This document shows, piece after piece, positions 32,790 through 43,260 of a stretch of DNA of 64,000 bases (its first letter is position 1; each line of letters opens with the position of its first letter). Source of the DNA: Vandiemenella viatica (Eukaryota; Arthropoda; Insecta; Orthoptera; Morabidae); contig JARYHS010013630.1 of the NCBI GenBank assembly GCA_031002005.1, forward strand, positions 241,621,539-241,685,538, given 5' to 3'. The position numbers were made by a program, and so were the translations under genes. The notes beneath the pieces are model-generated. The model was not told the DNA's origin and did not search any database. It saw only the letters and a list, made by a program, of their open reading frames with translations.

Positions 32790-33660
32790 TTTATAACAAC
32801 TTAATTTGATGTTCGTTGTGATATCTTGCAACTACAAAAATTTGAGAGAGATAGAATTATTTATGTGGTCAAGGTCAAAATTGTAGGGCGGAATATCGTC
32901 AGAAAGTTATCAGTTATCTGATGCAATTCATGGGAACTGCAGGAAAAGGTTCTTCCCACGCTTGATTCGATAAATACCCCCTCCAGAAGCTAGCCTCTCC
33001 CCAGTCGTCAAACAGCAGTCTAGTTGTCCAGTACCAGCTATGTAGTGCAGTAGCTAGTTTGGGCTCGTGGCGCGGCAGATTACAAACTTGCGTGGAAACG
33101 GTTGATTTTTGCAATCATGGGTGAAAGTAACTTTAAATACCTCATGTAGTTAAGTAGCTGTGTGGGCGTGAAGTTGGTCTAGCTTGAATGGTTGGTCAGA
33201 TCTGTAAAATGTTCTTCTGAAAACTTCTCAGATCGCCTGTGCAGTTTTCTGACTTTGTAAAATTTTGATAATATAGTTATCTAACGAGAATGGACTAATG
33301 AATGTCATTTGAACTTATACCTTTCTGTAGCTTTTGGTTAAATAAGCTATGTGGTGGCCAGGTCATGATATTTAAGTCAAACTGTAACATCCTAGGATAC
33401 GAACGGTTATAGCTGAGGCAAGGTGTTTATCGAACCCCCTTCGGCCAACATTTTTTGTTCCTCACATCTTCAATTTTGTTCTCGATTCAGTGTTTCCCAT
33501 TCAAATCCCCATATTTTTCTAAGATTCCAATTAAAGGTTTCTATTAAACAATCTACTTAGTAATATAGAAACTAATGTACCTTTGACTTTTCCTAATTCA
33601 TTATACAAATTATTGTATGTAAATGATATATGGGACCAAATAAAATGAATGAATGAATAT
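32790..33660 (+). repeat. Unclassified insert ending in a GAAT microsatellite
   Basis: The 3' end reads GGGACCAAATAAAATGAATG and continues as GAATGAATA, a polyadenylation-like signal plus short tandem tail as seen at the ends of some LINE and SINE copies. The interior (about 32920-33110) is locally GC-richer and contains no domain I recognise. The 5' boundary is uncertain. Confidence 0.35.
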
Positions 33661-33664
33661 TTAT

Positions 33665-34490
33665 CAGGTTTTCCTACCACAGTCTGTCAGAGGCCTTATT
33701 GTATCTCCTGTCTTTTCCATTCCCAAAATCCACTCTGTCCATCACTTATTTAACTGTCCAGTTTTTTTTTATAAGGCCATCAGTTTAATATCTTTATCAT
33801 TACTTCTTCTACACGATAACAATACTAATTAACAGTAGAATGCTTCAAGCAAATGAAAGAAAGGAAGGATTGGGAAATTCAAACCAGTACTTACCACAGA
33901 TGATGGCAGCTGGGAATGACAAACAGAAAATTTAGGATCTCGTGTAACTCAATATTTAGGGGTTAAAAGTAGATGAAACACAATACGAGGTCAGATGTGA
34001 TCACACCAGTGCCTGCTTAGTGAGTAAGGGACCAAGGTAGCATGGTTTGGGTGCCTCTCATAGTGGTGGAGAGGATCAAGAAATTATTGAATTGATTCTC
34101 AATAACTCCAGAAAAATATTGCTGAAAGTGGTGGAACATCAACAAAGTAATAAGGTTATAAGGAAATAAGTGCTGGGTCTACTATAAGGGTCTTATAACA
34201 GAGCGAAGCCAGAGGAATGTCTGGTGTGAAGGATATGTTGGCAAGCTAATTCCAATCTGCAAATTGAGTATAAATTTAGAATCATATTTATAAAAAATAG
34301 TCGCACAAATCAACAATAAGTGAATAAAGCAACTTCACACATTTTATTTTGAACATATTATTGATAATCTACACCTACCTCTTACCGTTTAATAAACTAT
34401 AAAAGTAATACTTTATAGTTAAGTGTGTACGGTACAGTTTTTCAGATTTGATATAATATGCATAAAAATCTAAGAAAAAAACATTAGTAA
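33665..34490. other. Intron sequence; repeat H arm
   Basis: 33855-33935 carries one arm of repeat H (GTACTTACCACAGATGATGG). The remainder is unrecognised DNA on the 3' side of the middle CIP2A-like exon. Confidence 0.45.
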
Positions 34491-34496
34491 AATTAC

Positions 34497-34757
34497 CTGA
34501 ACTCTTATTCGTGGATTTTGATCTTGAAGCTGCACAATAACTTTCAGAAATGTGTGTGTGTCAATGGATCGTGCCAACATGCAGAACGCAGGCAAATTCT
34601 TGTGGCATAGGTTTACCAGCACTGCGAGGGAAAGTTCGACCACCTCTTTACTACCGTCATCAGCTGATGTTGTGTTGCACACCCAGGAAACCAGTGTGTT
34701 AATAAGTCCTGGTATTTGAGCCTCTTGCCATGTGATTTTAATGCCGTATGTCAGTTC
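34497..34757 (-). CDS. CIP2A: CIP2A-like gene, middle exon (87 codons)
   Basis: This is the second recognised exon of the CIP2A-like gene. It opens with ELTYGIKI after acceptor ATCTCAG and ends IRVQ at donor CAG|GTAATT, phase 0 at both ends, so it joins the upstream exon in frame. The opening matches remembered CIP2A LTYNVKI, and LAVLVNLCHKNL matches the LLANLCRHNL helix. An alternative acceptor 17 nt upstream (TTGACAG, before 34774) would open in a different phase and fits worse. The residues look like amphipathic helices of an armadillo-type solenoid. The intron on its 5' side is 22,988 bp and contains the Tc1, piggyBac and hAT insertions described here. Confidence 0.78.
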
Positions 34758-34759
34758 CT

Positions 34760-35485
34760 GAGATGTTAAGGATACTGTCAAAACACAAGTGCAATGTTAT
34801 GATTGTTGTGCGTAATAAATACTGCATCTTAAACAATTAAAATTCCTAGGATCTGAATGTCGAAAGTATCGCCATTTAATGTATTCCCAACAAAAATTTT
34901 TTATCAGTAGCCTAATGAAATAAATCCATTGTTCACAATTCTCCCATGTTTCTCTAGTTCATATATTTAAACAAAACAACAACAACAACCAACACACTGC
35001 ATCATTGCCAGAATTAGATGATTCCTGATAACATTACTAATTTATACATTGCTCTCAATATGCTGTCTCTAATAGTAATAAGTGCAGACTGATGAATTTT
35101 CTTGGCTAAAACTAAATGGAACTTTATTGAGTACTTCATTATTTTTCAGGCATCAATGTGCACATCTGTACATTGCTTTCTTGAATATACTTGAAAATGC
35201 TAATAAGTGATATAGATGTATTGCTTCATTATCAACATATCACCAATCACATATCAGTGGTTTGCTTATTGATGTGTTCAATAGTGAGGAAAGACACCTT
35301 CTCTAGACGAGCTATTTCAAATCTGACTGATAACTCTGCTAACACTGGTGCTACAGTGTTTCAATACATGGAGGAAATATCATTATAACTAACTCAATTT
35401 TACTTTTGAAGTATTATTTTTCAACTTCATTTAGGCTGGTGGCAAATAGACATATATATTATGCTTTTGATGATAAGTATTGTTA
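34760..35485. other. Intron sequence without recognised features
   Basis: DNA upstream (minus strand) of the middle exon, including its polypyrimidine region at 34758-34785. No other signal. Confidence 0.4.
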
Positions 35486-35489
35486 TGGG

Positions 35490-36403
35490 ATCTGCATCTA
35501 TATCTATAAAACGAAAACTGGACATATTGGTCGTATAAAAGGTTGGAAACAACAGGGCAGATTTCGATGGAGTTTTCACCATTTTAAAGCTTAGAATCTT
35601 AATTCACTTGTCTGGCATGTCTTATATTTCAAATTTAAATAATGTAGGAGCATTAAATGAAATTCTGAATGTATGGTGAGAAATTCCACAGGAGGAATCA
35701 CTAGATGCCACATACTCCGCACTAAACACACAACACAATGTCTCTGACCATAGCCTTTAATTAAAGCAATAAGATAACTTATAGTAATAACTATTTTGCA
35801 CACTAAACAAAACTTTAAGTATTCTTTCTTTTAATTCGATATATTCGATTTTTAAAAGCCATAGCTTGAAGTATTCTTTCCTTTAATTCAGGATATCAAT
35901 TTTTAAATGACATAGATAGCAGTAAAAACAACAGAGATTTTATTTAATCACGATCTCTGGACAATATCTCTGGCCTTCAGCATTAGTCTTCTGTTTACTA
36001 TAATATTATTCCGGATTCACTTTTGATATTTTATCTGCAGAGTTAAAGGATCTGGCATTTCGAACCACAAGTATATCCATTCACTTCGCAATGGAATCAA
36101 ATGTGAGTTTTTAACATAATCTAGGGTGGTTCAGTAATTTAGTAATGAAATTTCTTAACCAAATTATCGAAGCTTGATATACATGAATCTTTTCGGACGA
36201 ATGAAAATATTATACATGCAAATAAACTTCAACCCACCAGTTTCTTGGTAGGGGACGGGTGAATGTAACTTTGCTTTAATTCCGAAAAAGTTGGCACATA
36301 TTTTATGAAACTTTGTACAAATGTTTTGCGGGAATAAAAAAACGGTACGATTAAATCTACGCCAACTATACCGGGCAACGCCGGGAATTCCGCTAGTCAA
36401 TAA
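35490..36403 (-). repeat. CTAG-headed interspersed repeat, minus copy
   Basis: On the minus strand the head is GACTAGCGGAATTCCCGGCG followed by TTGCCCGGTATAG, and the far end is TTTTATAGATATAGATGCAG. The head shares the CTAG plus GC-rich block layout of 7253, 11585 and 47355 but not their tandem units. No open frame supported. Confidence 0.5.
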
Positions 36404-36409
36404 TAAAAA

Positions 36410-37135
36410 TCAGGCACTAAAGAAGAGAATCATTACTTTTCTTCAAATAATGTGCCAAATAATTTTATTTTATTATTTAATCTGCTGATTTCCCTGTAAA
36501 TAGTCTAATGATAAGCTTCTTTAGTTACTTTGGTTAAAACTCTACATTAAGTGTTGGTAATACTCAGTATCACCAAACTTAACTTCTTCTATGTCTGCTG
36601 GATGTTTTGATACCCATTGTTATCAAATTGTTCTTTACTCATGTTTTGCTGACTGAAAATAATCTTGTAGAGAGGCATTTATGATAAATTTTCAGAAATA
36701 TTTGGTGAAAATAATAGAAATTTATTGTTTACCCCTGCCATTTTAAACATAGAGCTCAATTTTCATTCAGAAGCTCAGTATTTAATATTTATATTAAAAC
36801 ATTATTTAATGACATAAATCATAAATATTTTCTCTGATTAATTTTTCTCTCAGTTGAGTCAGAGTAATTAATTGAGATTCATTTTTGGAAAAATAAACAC
36901 ATTACACCTGATAATTCACTTATCCAATGTAATGAAGTAGGTAATCAAGAATACAAAAAATATATTAAACGTCTTATTATTTTGTCACTCCTAGATGCCC
37001 ATCCTGTGCACATCACATTCCTCATGTGATGAACATTAGCACCTCAAAATTTTAGTGATAAGTGTCAATCATTATCTTTATCCTGAGGTAACATATTATG
37101 TGAAAGTTCCATTTCCTATCAACATTCTACCTGAT
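36410..37135. other. Intron sequence without recognised features
   Basis: Very AT-rich DNA with no coding or repeat signal that I can support. Confidence 0.4.
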
Positions 37136-37139
37136 ACTA

Positions 37140-37310
37140 ATTAACACTCATAAGGAAGGATAGAGAAAATAACCCATCACTAACTATTAATGAAGAAAAT
37201 AGGAACAGACAAATGCAAAAACATGAACACACAATATTCTTGTGAATAACCTGGTACTCATGTTGAAGGTGAGATAAATGGTAAAGGAAAAGATGTGTAC
37301 ACATCCATAT
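37140..37310 (-). repeat. Repeat H fragment
   Basis: Contains the AACCCATCACTAACTATTAA, ACATGAACACACAATATTC and GTACTCATGTTGAAGGTGAG blocks of the H family in degraded form. Confidence 0.4.
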
Positions 37311-37324
37311 GTGCCACCTGAATC

Positions 37325-38090
37325 ATGATTCCATCAGAACTGCATCATGATTACTTATTCCTTCAGTTATTTGAAATCTCAAAAGGCTATCATCAAGCTT
37401 TATTAGGTCTCGTTGTGCTCCATTCTAACATTTGTGTAAAGCATCTTTCCATTACCAAGGTATTTGGAAATCTCTGTTCCTTTGTGTTATTAATTTTATT
37501 TCCTACCCAGTAACACATCGTGAATTTAAATCCCTACCAATCGTGATCATTTTATGCTCACCTATGAACTCTGAATATGAAGAACCTACACTCATAGTTC
37601 CTTGTGGTCTTGTATCTGCATTAAGTATCCAAATACTTATTATACTTCTAAAATTTGCCAATAACAATCTTATTACTGGTTGTATGATATTTTAAGCATC
37701 AGCATTAGCGATACCAGTTGTGCCCCAGTCTGTTAAAGTTTCAACAGCTTCCCACCATGCATCAGCAATTTGTATCCCTTTGATCAACTAGTTTCCTCCC
37801 CTCACCAGTATCCTAACCTAAAAGAGACGCACTCCTGACCTCATCACAACTGGAAGATGGCTCCCTAACTTTAGCTAACAACTCAGAAGGCATTCCCTTT
37901 CCTCTTCTACTTAAGTGTAGGCCATGCTTAAGGACAGTCTACCAACCAATGCAGTCCACAGGCACAACCCCCAAGACAGAACCTATAATGTTCCAAGCAG
38001 CACCTCACTCTCCGTGTTTACGTGCCTCACAGCATCTGTGGCCGATCTTGACAACTCAAGGTCTACCCAAATTCATTTCAACTTATAATA
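37325..38090 (-). mobile_element. LINE B fragments (endonuclease and ORF1 C-terminus)
   Basis: 37325-37600 is a third copy of the endonuclease end (inverse of CATCAGAACTGCATCATGAT, compare 2585-2605). Upstream on the minus strand, near 37930, the frame VLKHGLHLSRRGKG resembles the HGLHL-GK ending of SGNH-type domains in some LINE ORF1 proteins. Heavily degraded. Confidence 0.55.
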
Positions 38091-38091
38091 A

Positions 38092-38370
38092 TAATATTTA
38101 ACTAAATTGTGATGGAGCGCATGCTCCAGTGGCAATTTCCCTACACACCCATCTTCCCCCTTTCCTTCACTCACCTACATTAGCCCTCTACAAATTTTAA
38201 CTTTAAATTCTTTCAACATTTTTGGTAAATTTTTCATAAATTCTCCTTGTAACTTATTCCAATCCCTGAAACCCTTACCTTATTCTACCCTGGTATGTTG
38301 TGCATCCTTCACTACCTTCCTCAGTTCATTCTTAAATACATTAACTAGTGTTTCTATTAATATTATTGCC
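38092..38370 (-). mobile_element. LINE B 3' end with terminal hairpin
   Basis: Inverse of the LINE B 3' UTR. The terminus contains TGGAGCGCATGCTCCA (6-bp stem, GCAT loop) followed on the minus strand by the AATTTAGTTAAAT-type tail. A stem-loop plus short repeat at the extreme 3' end is typical of CR1/L2-like elements, where it is recognised by the element's own reverse transcriptase (family knowledge). Confidence 0.7.
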
Positions 38371-38892
38371 TGTGTCTCCCTGTGTCCCTTATTTGTGTGT
38401 ATGTTGGTGACTGGTCAGGTCAATCCTGACGTGAAATAATCATCCTCATATGTTGCACATTTGTAGGGTTTGTCACATGTTCTGTATATTATGAGCTTCT
38501 ACTGCCTGACGTCGCTGTTCCTCTTCAAAAAGTGTGACAGCACTGGAGGTGGTTTATTGCCAGAGAATGCAGTCTTCTGTGAGGTTGTCCCAGATGTTCA
38601 GTTCTATGTCTGTTCTCTTCAAGACCTTTTTAAACTGGTCTTTAAGTCACTTTAGAGGAGGTCTTTTGCCAATGCTGAGCTCATCAGATAAATATATGCG
38701 AGGGATTCTGCTGTTACTCATTTGCTGAATATGTCCAATCCATCTGAGTTGGTGAAGGATGATGAGAGCTTGAATGCTGTACATTTGCAGCCTTTCTAAT
38801 ACTGTAATGTTGGACACATAATCATCCCATTTAACATTCATAAAGGAACAACGTTTTTGCTCGTGAAATCTCTTCGTTTTCTTTATATCATA

Positions 38893-39089
38893 GTGGCGTT
38901 ATGGGGGGTAAGCGGGTCAAAAGTACCCGGGCCCCGCGGGCTGATGGGGGACCCGATCACCGACTATAGGGGCCCTCAGGCCATGAAGCCAAGATTATGC
39001 CCATTGTCGCCTGGCCATTTTGTAGAGCTAAAAAAAAAAGGTCGCCCATTTTACCCCGGGCCCGAAATTCTTAGCGCCGGCCCTGGGAA
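38893..39089. mobile_element. GC-rich hAT-like MITE in LINE D
   Basis: About 200 bp of GC-rich DNA, rich in GGGCCC words, starting near CATAGTGGCGTTATGG and ending TTAGCGCCGGCCCTG. The right end, inverted, is CAGGGCCGGCGCTAAG, a hAT-like terminus. The left end is less well conserved and no 8-bp duplication is clear, so boundaries are approximate. Confidence 0.55.
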
Positions 39090-39385
39090 CAATAGCTTGA
39101 TACAACAGCAGCTTGGTGCTTAGCTTAAGATATTTGTTCAGAAACACCCATTGGTAGAGATGTCCATAAGCTACATGTGATGCACAAATTCTGTTTTCTA
39201 CATTCTTCTACAAGGTACACCATGTTGAGAGAATGCTGTTAAAAAAAGGAAAAGTTGTCTACTTGCTCGAGGTATGTGGCGTAGATGGTAACATCAAAGT
39301 CTGGGAGGGTAGCTCCAGGGGCTGGTTGCACTAACACTTCAGTTTTCCGATTGTTGACAGTCATATACATTCTTGGAGCAGTTAA

Positions 39386-40081
39386 CACTTTGGCGACCGA
39401 GCTTGAGCATAGGTCGGGCAATGAGACTGTTTTGAAAAGACCACGCCTGAGCATAGGTCGGGCAACTGTTTCTCGTAACTGTTTCCTACCCGAAAGTGGG
39501 CCGGCTACTGCACTAGAGCTGCAGGTAACCTCTGTCTATATTCTCCTTGACTGGTGCTGCCCTCTCTGATGTACTTATGTAATTACTTCGAAATAAACAG
39601 TAAGCGGTGCCGGACAGCTTCAACTGTGCAATTGTGTATTTGTGTCGTTGCAAGTTTTGAAAGTTCTCATTAGTTTCTCTCAAATATGTAGCACTTTTTG
39701 AGTGAGCAAGAAATTTTTAAAGCTCTAGAAGAAGAAATGAATGTTTCTGGGTTGGAGGGGGAAATTCCTCTGCTTGTCAAAATGATTCAAAATCTTCCAA
39801 ACTCAAGCCAATTACCTGTGGAATAATACAAAAACTGAAAACGCTATTTTTTCGCGAAACAAAAATTATACCTTTTGTGTTTGTCATTAACATTGTTGTT
39901 ACCAACTAAGAGAATAAAAATAAATATGTAAAATAAACCACAAAGATTTTTCTTTTATTATATGAGTTAGTCTTTAAAATATTTCAAATACAAACATGTC
40001 AATGACATTTTAAAGAATGCTATAAATGGCTGGTTTTCTGGGCCAAGAATGTACCTAACTAAGCTGCTGGTCCTTAAAGTG
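39386..40081. mobile_element. TTAA-flanked piggyBac-like non-autonomous element, copy 2
   Basis: 696 bp between TTAA at 39382-39385 and 40082-40085. Ends CACTTTGGCGACC and (inverted) CACTTTAAGGACC. Two 18-bp direct copies of TGAGCATAGGTCGGGCAA lie at 39404-39421 and 39448-39465, near one end, as expected for transposase-binding sites (inference). It is the inverse homologue of 16759-19510 and, like it, sits in an RTE-like LINE. No coding frame. Confidence 0.88.
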
Positions 40082-40730
40082 TTAATGGATTGTTGAACCT
40101 GCTGTGGAGTATGTGCTGGAGAGGCATTTTCATTTGCATACTATATTTCTGCTATCTGTGTGAGGGCAGTTAACCTTGATGGGTGGAGTCTGGCTGTATT
40201 AAACAATCCTCCATCAAACTGATTTCTGATCTCCACACCTATATTGGGGGTAGATGATGTTTCATATAGCATAGCTACAAAACACAGGGAGAAAAGTGTG
40301 GAAGCAAGTACATAGCCCTATTTTAAACCATTTGTGATAGGGAAGTTTTCAGAAACATTGCTATGATAAAGACCTTGACCAACCATGTCATCATGGACAG
40401 GGGCGGCCCTAGGGCGGTGCGAGCGGTGCGACCGCACCGGGCGCCGTCATATGGGGGGCGCCAAAAATGCAGCGAGAGATCCTCTGCGCAAAAAATTAAA
40501 AATAAATTATATAATATCCCAGCTTGCTGTTCAAATATTTTTTAAATACTCAAATCATCCAGGAGAGTTTATAACCGTAAGAGCTTCCGTTTAATGTATA
40601 GTCCGAATCAGCTCAAATTACTCCATTCAAGAAAACCACAACTCGTCCACAATTAGCACTCTTCGGGGTCGCGCAGCGATCCTCGTATCTGTTTCCTATC
40701 TTTTCGGCTGTAGTCTTGCAGTTCATGCAC

Positions 40731-40992
40731 CAGTGGCGGATCTACGAATTTTTTGAGCCAGGGCAAAGAACTGCGACTGCCGCCCGTTGAAATATGAATT
40801 TATGAATTTGCCGCTTGCAGCGGTTTAAAGTGGCTCTATGATTTTCCGCCCCCAGAAGGTTGCCACTTAGGGCAGAAGAGCTAAGAAAGGTCACCACCCA
40901 CGAATTTGTCATTTACCATTACCGCCCCTTTAAACATGATTTTGACGCCTGGGGTAAGCGCCCCGGTTTGCCTCCCTCCAGATCCGCCACAG
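40731..40992. mobile_element. hAT-like MITE inside hAT B
   Basis: 262 bp. Ends CAGTGGCGGATCTACG and (inverted) CTGTGGCGGATCTGGAGG share GTGGCGGATCT. GC-richer than its surroundings, with TTGCCGC/CCGCCC words. No convincing 8-bp duplication. It splits the non-coding leader of the surrounding hAT. Confidence 0.65.
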
Positions 40993-41109
40993 TAATTTGA
41001 ATGTGCGTGCATGTGCATGAGGCGAGATACTGCCCACTTATCTATTTCTACAATGTTATACCTTAGGTGATTGCAATTGATGCTTTTAGCTTAAATATTT
41101 ACAAAATGT

Positions 41110-42523
41110 AATGTATCTTTTACAGAAACGTCGCTACAACTTTTTTTTTTTTAAATCCCAAGGCGAAACTGAGAAGGCTTCAAAATTACTAGCAAAATGT
41201 ATTAGATTTGAGATGTCATCTGAATCGTCGTCATCAGAACTAGTTCAACACGTGACGGAAGAAAACTTATTTTATAGAAGTTCTTCAGACGAGGGTCATG
41301 ATGATAAGGAGCAGCATGTACGAGAAGATTTTGCTGTAGCTGTAACGTCGTCTACATTTCAAAATGGGGTATACCATCCATACCACCACCGTCGCCTTTT
41401 CAAATTACCACCAATTATGATCATATTTAAAACTGGTCGCTCATTGACTCTGCAGTCAGGGATGAAATAATTATTCGTGCAACGAAAAAATCCAAGAAAA
41501 AAATCATGGACGTCATTTTTCAAATATATGTTTTCAAAGAGTAATGTCAAATGAAGAAACTTATAAAAGAAGACGGCTTGTTTACTCGAAATCTGCATAT
41601 ATATTGCTTTTACTCTTGTTTATACAACAGAAGATCTCACTCTCATTGGGGAATAGAAGAATTTGATGACTTATCAAGGAGTCTAAAATCTCACAAAACC
41701 TCCTCAAATCGCCAGCAAACCATGCTGAGTTGGATAGAAGCGTTGATTTGACTAAAAGAACTTTAGTGTAATTGACAAGCATTTGTAAATACATATTGAA
41801 GACGAAAAGTCACGGTTGGCTGCTATCCTCGAATGAGTGATGTGAAAAATATTCTTTTTCTTGTTCAGCGAAAGCTTTTGATCTGAAACACCAAATACTT
41901 CTAATAATGGTAACTAACTGAATATATTCCAACTGCCAGGAAATATGACACTGTGCTAGAGCATCTCCGCCGTATTGCTAATAGGGAGACTAATGTCTAT
42001 TATTTTGGAAAATGTGTTCAAAACATATGAAGCTCTTAATAACATTTTGACTATGGTTAAGTCATCTAAATACTTTTCCATCATACTGGATTGAACTCCT
42101 TTTGTCAGTCACGTCAAACAATTATCTTTAACATTGCTTTTGCTGACACTAATGAAGAAGAAGTGCGTGAGTGTTTCATTCGTTATAAGCCGGTAACTGA
42201 CTCTTCGAATCCAGGAGCTGGCCTGTATATTAATGATACTTTACAAAAGTTTGATTTGGGTATGAACGATTGCGAGGCCAAAGATATGACAGTGGATCCA
42301 ATATGAAAGAAGGATACAAAGGTGTCCAAAGCAGAATTTTGAACCAATATCTTCCCAAACATTTTTGAATCCATTTAGCTGTCATTAAATTTGGTAATAG
42401 CAGGTGACGCCAAAACATCAATTAGACCGATTTCCTTGTCCGGATTTCTTTAAAGAATATTTTTTGATTCTTTCGATCAACAAAGCGATGGGAATTGGTA
42501 GTCAAGAACTTAGAAGCACTATC

Positions 42524-42593
<70 letters not shown>

Positions 42594-43260
42594 TAATAAT
42601 AATAATAATAAATAAAAAAAAATGCGAAAATCGTTCAGAGAATGGAATTTCTATCCACGCTGCAGTTCGTTAACAATATTCTTCAGTTCGTGACGCCCTT
42701 CTGGAAACGAATTTTTCACTTGCAGTACCAAAGGCCTTGTCCCTGAGCCAGATCAAGGAGCAATTTGAGTTCATAGTTACAATGGTGACTTGGTATAATA
42801 TGTTGTTTCAAGTAAATATTATAAGGGAGGCTATTCAGGATGAAAGTAAATTCATGAAATGCTTCACAATTGCTTAGGAAAGTGCTCGGAATTTGAGAGA
42901 GAGTACCAATGATATTCGTCTGCTCTGATAACAACTACAGAAATTGGATCGCAGCCTGGAATGTGTCCTTTTATTAAGCCAGTCATATCACAAAGAAAAA
43001 CATGAGATATTTTGAGTATGAGGCTGTAGATGAGATAGCAACAGATCCCGAATAATGTTTTACAATCAACGTATTTTAGCATAATCGGAACAATTGAGAA
43101 CGTGTCAGTCACTCAATTTCCACAAGTATCTAAATTTAATCATATAGTGTCGTTCTTACACATTATCAAAACGATTCCTGAACTGTAATTATTGGAATAA
43201 TCCGGTGCAGATTTAGAAATGAGTTTAACTAATGAAAAAAGTATGACATAACGGGTTGTG
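41110..43260 (+). pseudogene. hAT B transposase relic (ZMYM1/DUF4371-like)
   Basis: Fragments in several plus frames. MSSESSSSELVQHVTEE starts an acidic N-terminal stretch near 41210. Near 42090 the frames read HVKQLSLTLLL and VRECFIRYKPVTDSS, then LYINDTLQKFDLGMNDCEA and MTVD, matching the vicinity of the catalytic core of hAT transposases of the DUF4371 group (usually a D-x-TPS..H-EQLS block, then ERFL-F, then a GYD box). Two long A runs and an AAT repeat interrupt the frame at 42526-42612. Frameshifts and stops are numerous, so no product is expected. Confidence 0.75.

Noticed and set aside
32914..33114. 66-residue minus-strand frame as a host exon
   Set aside because: No matching splice sites and no family resemblance; composition explained by a local GC-rich patch.
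34758..34774. Alternative acceptor TTGACAG giving a longer middle exon
   Set aside because: It would break the phase-0 join with the upstream exon and adds residues absent from the family.
35591..35803. Minus-strand frame as an additional CIP2A-like exon
   Set aside because: No alignment to the family between the two exons, which already join seamlessly in frame.
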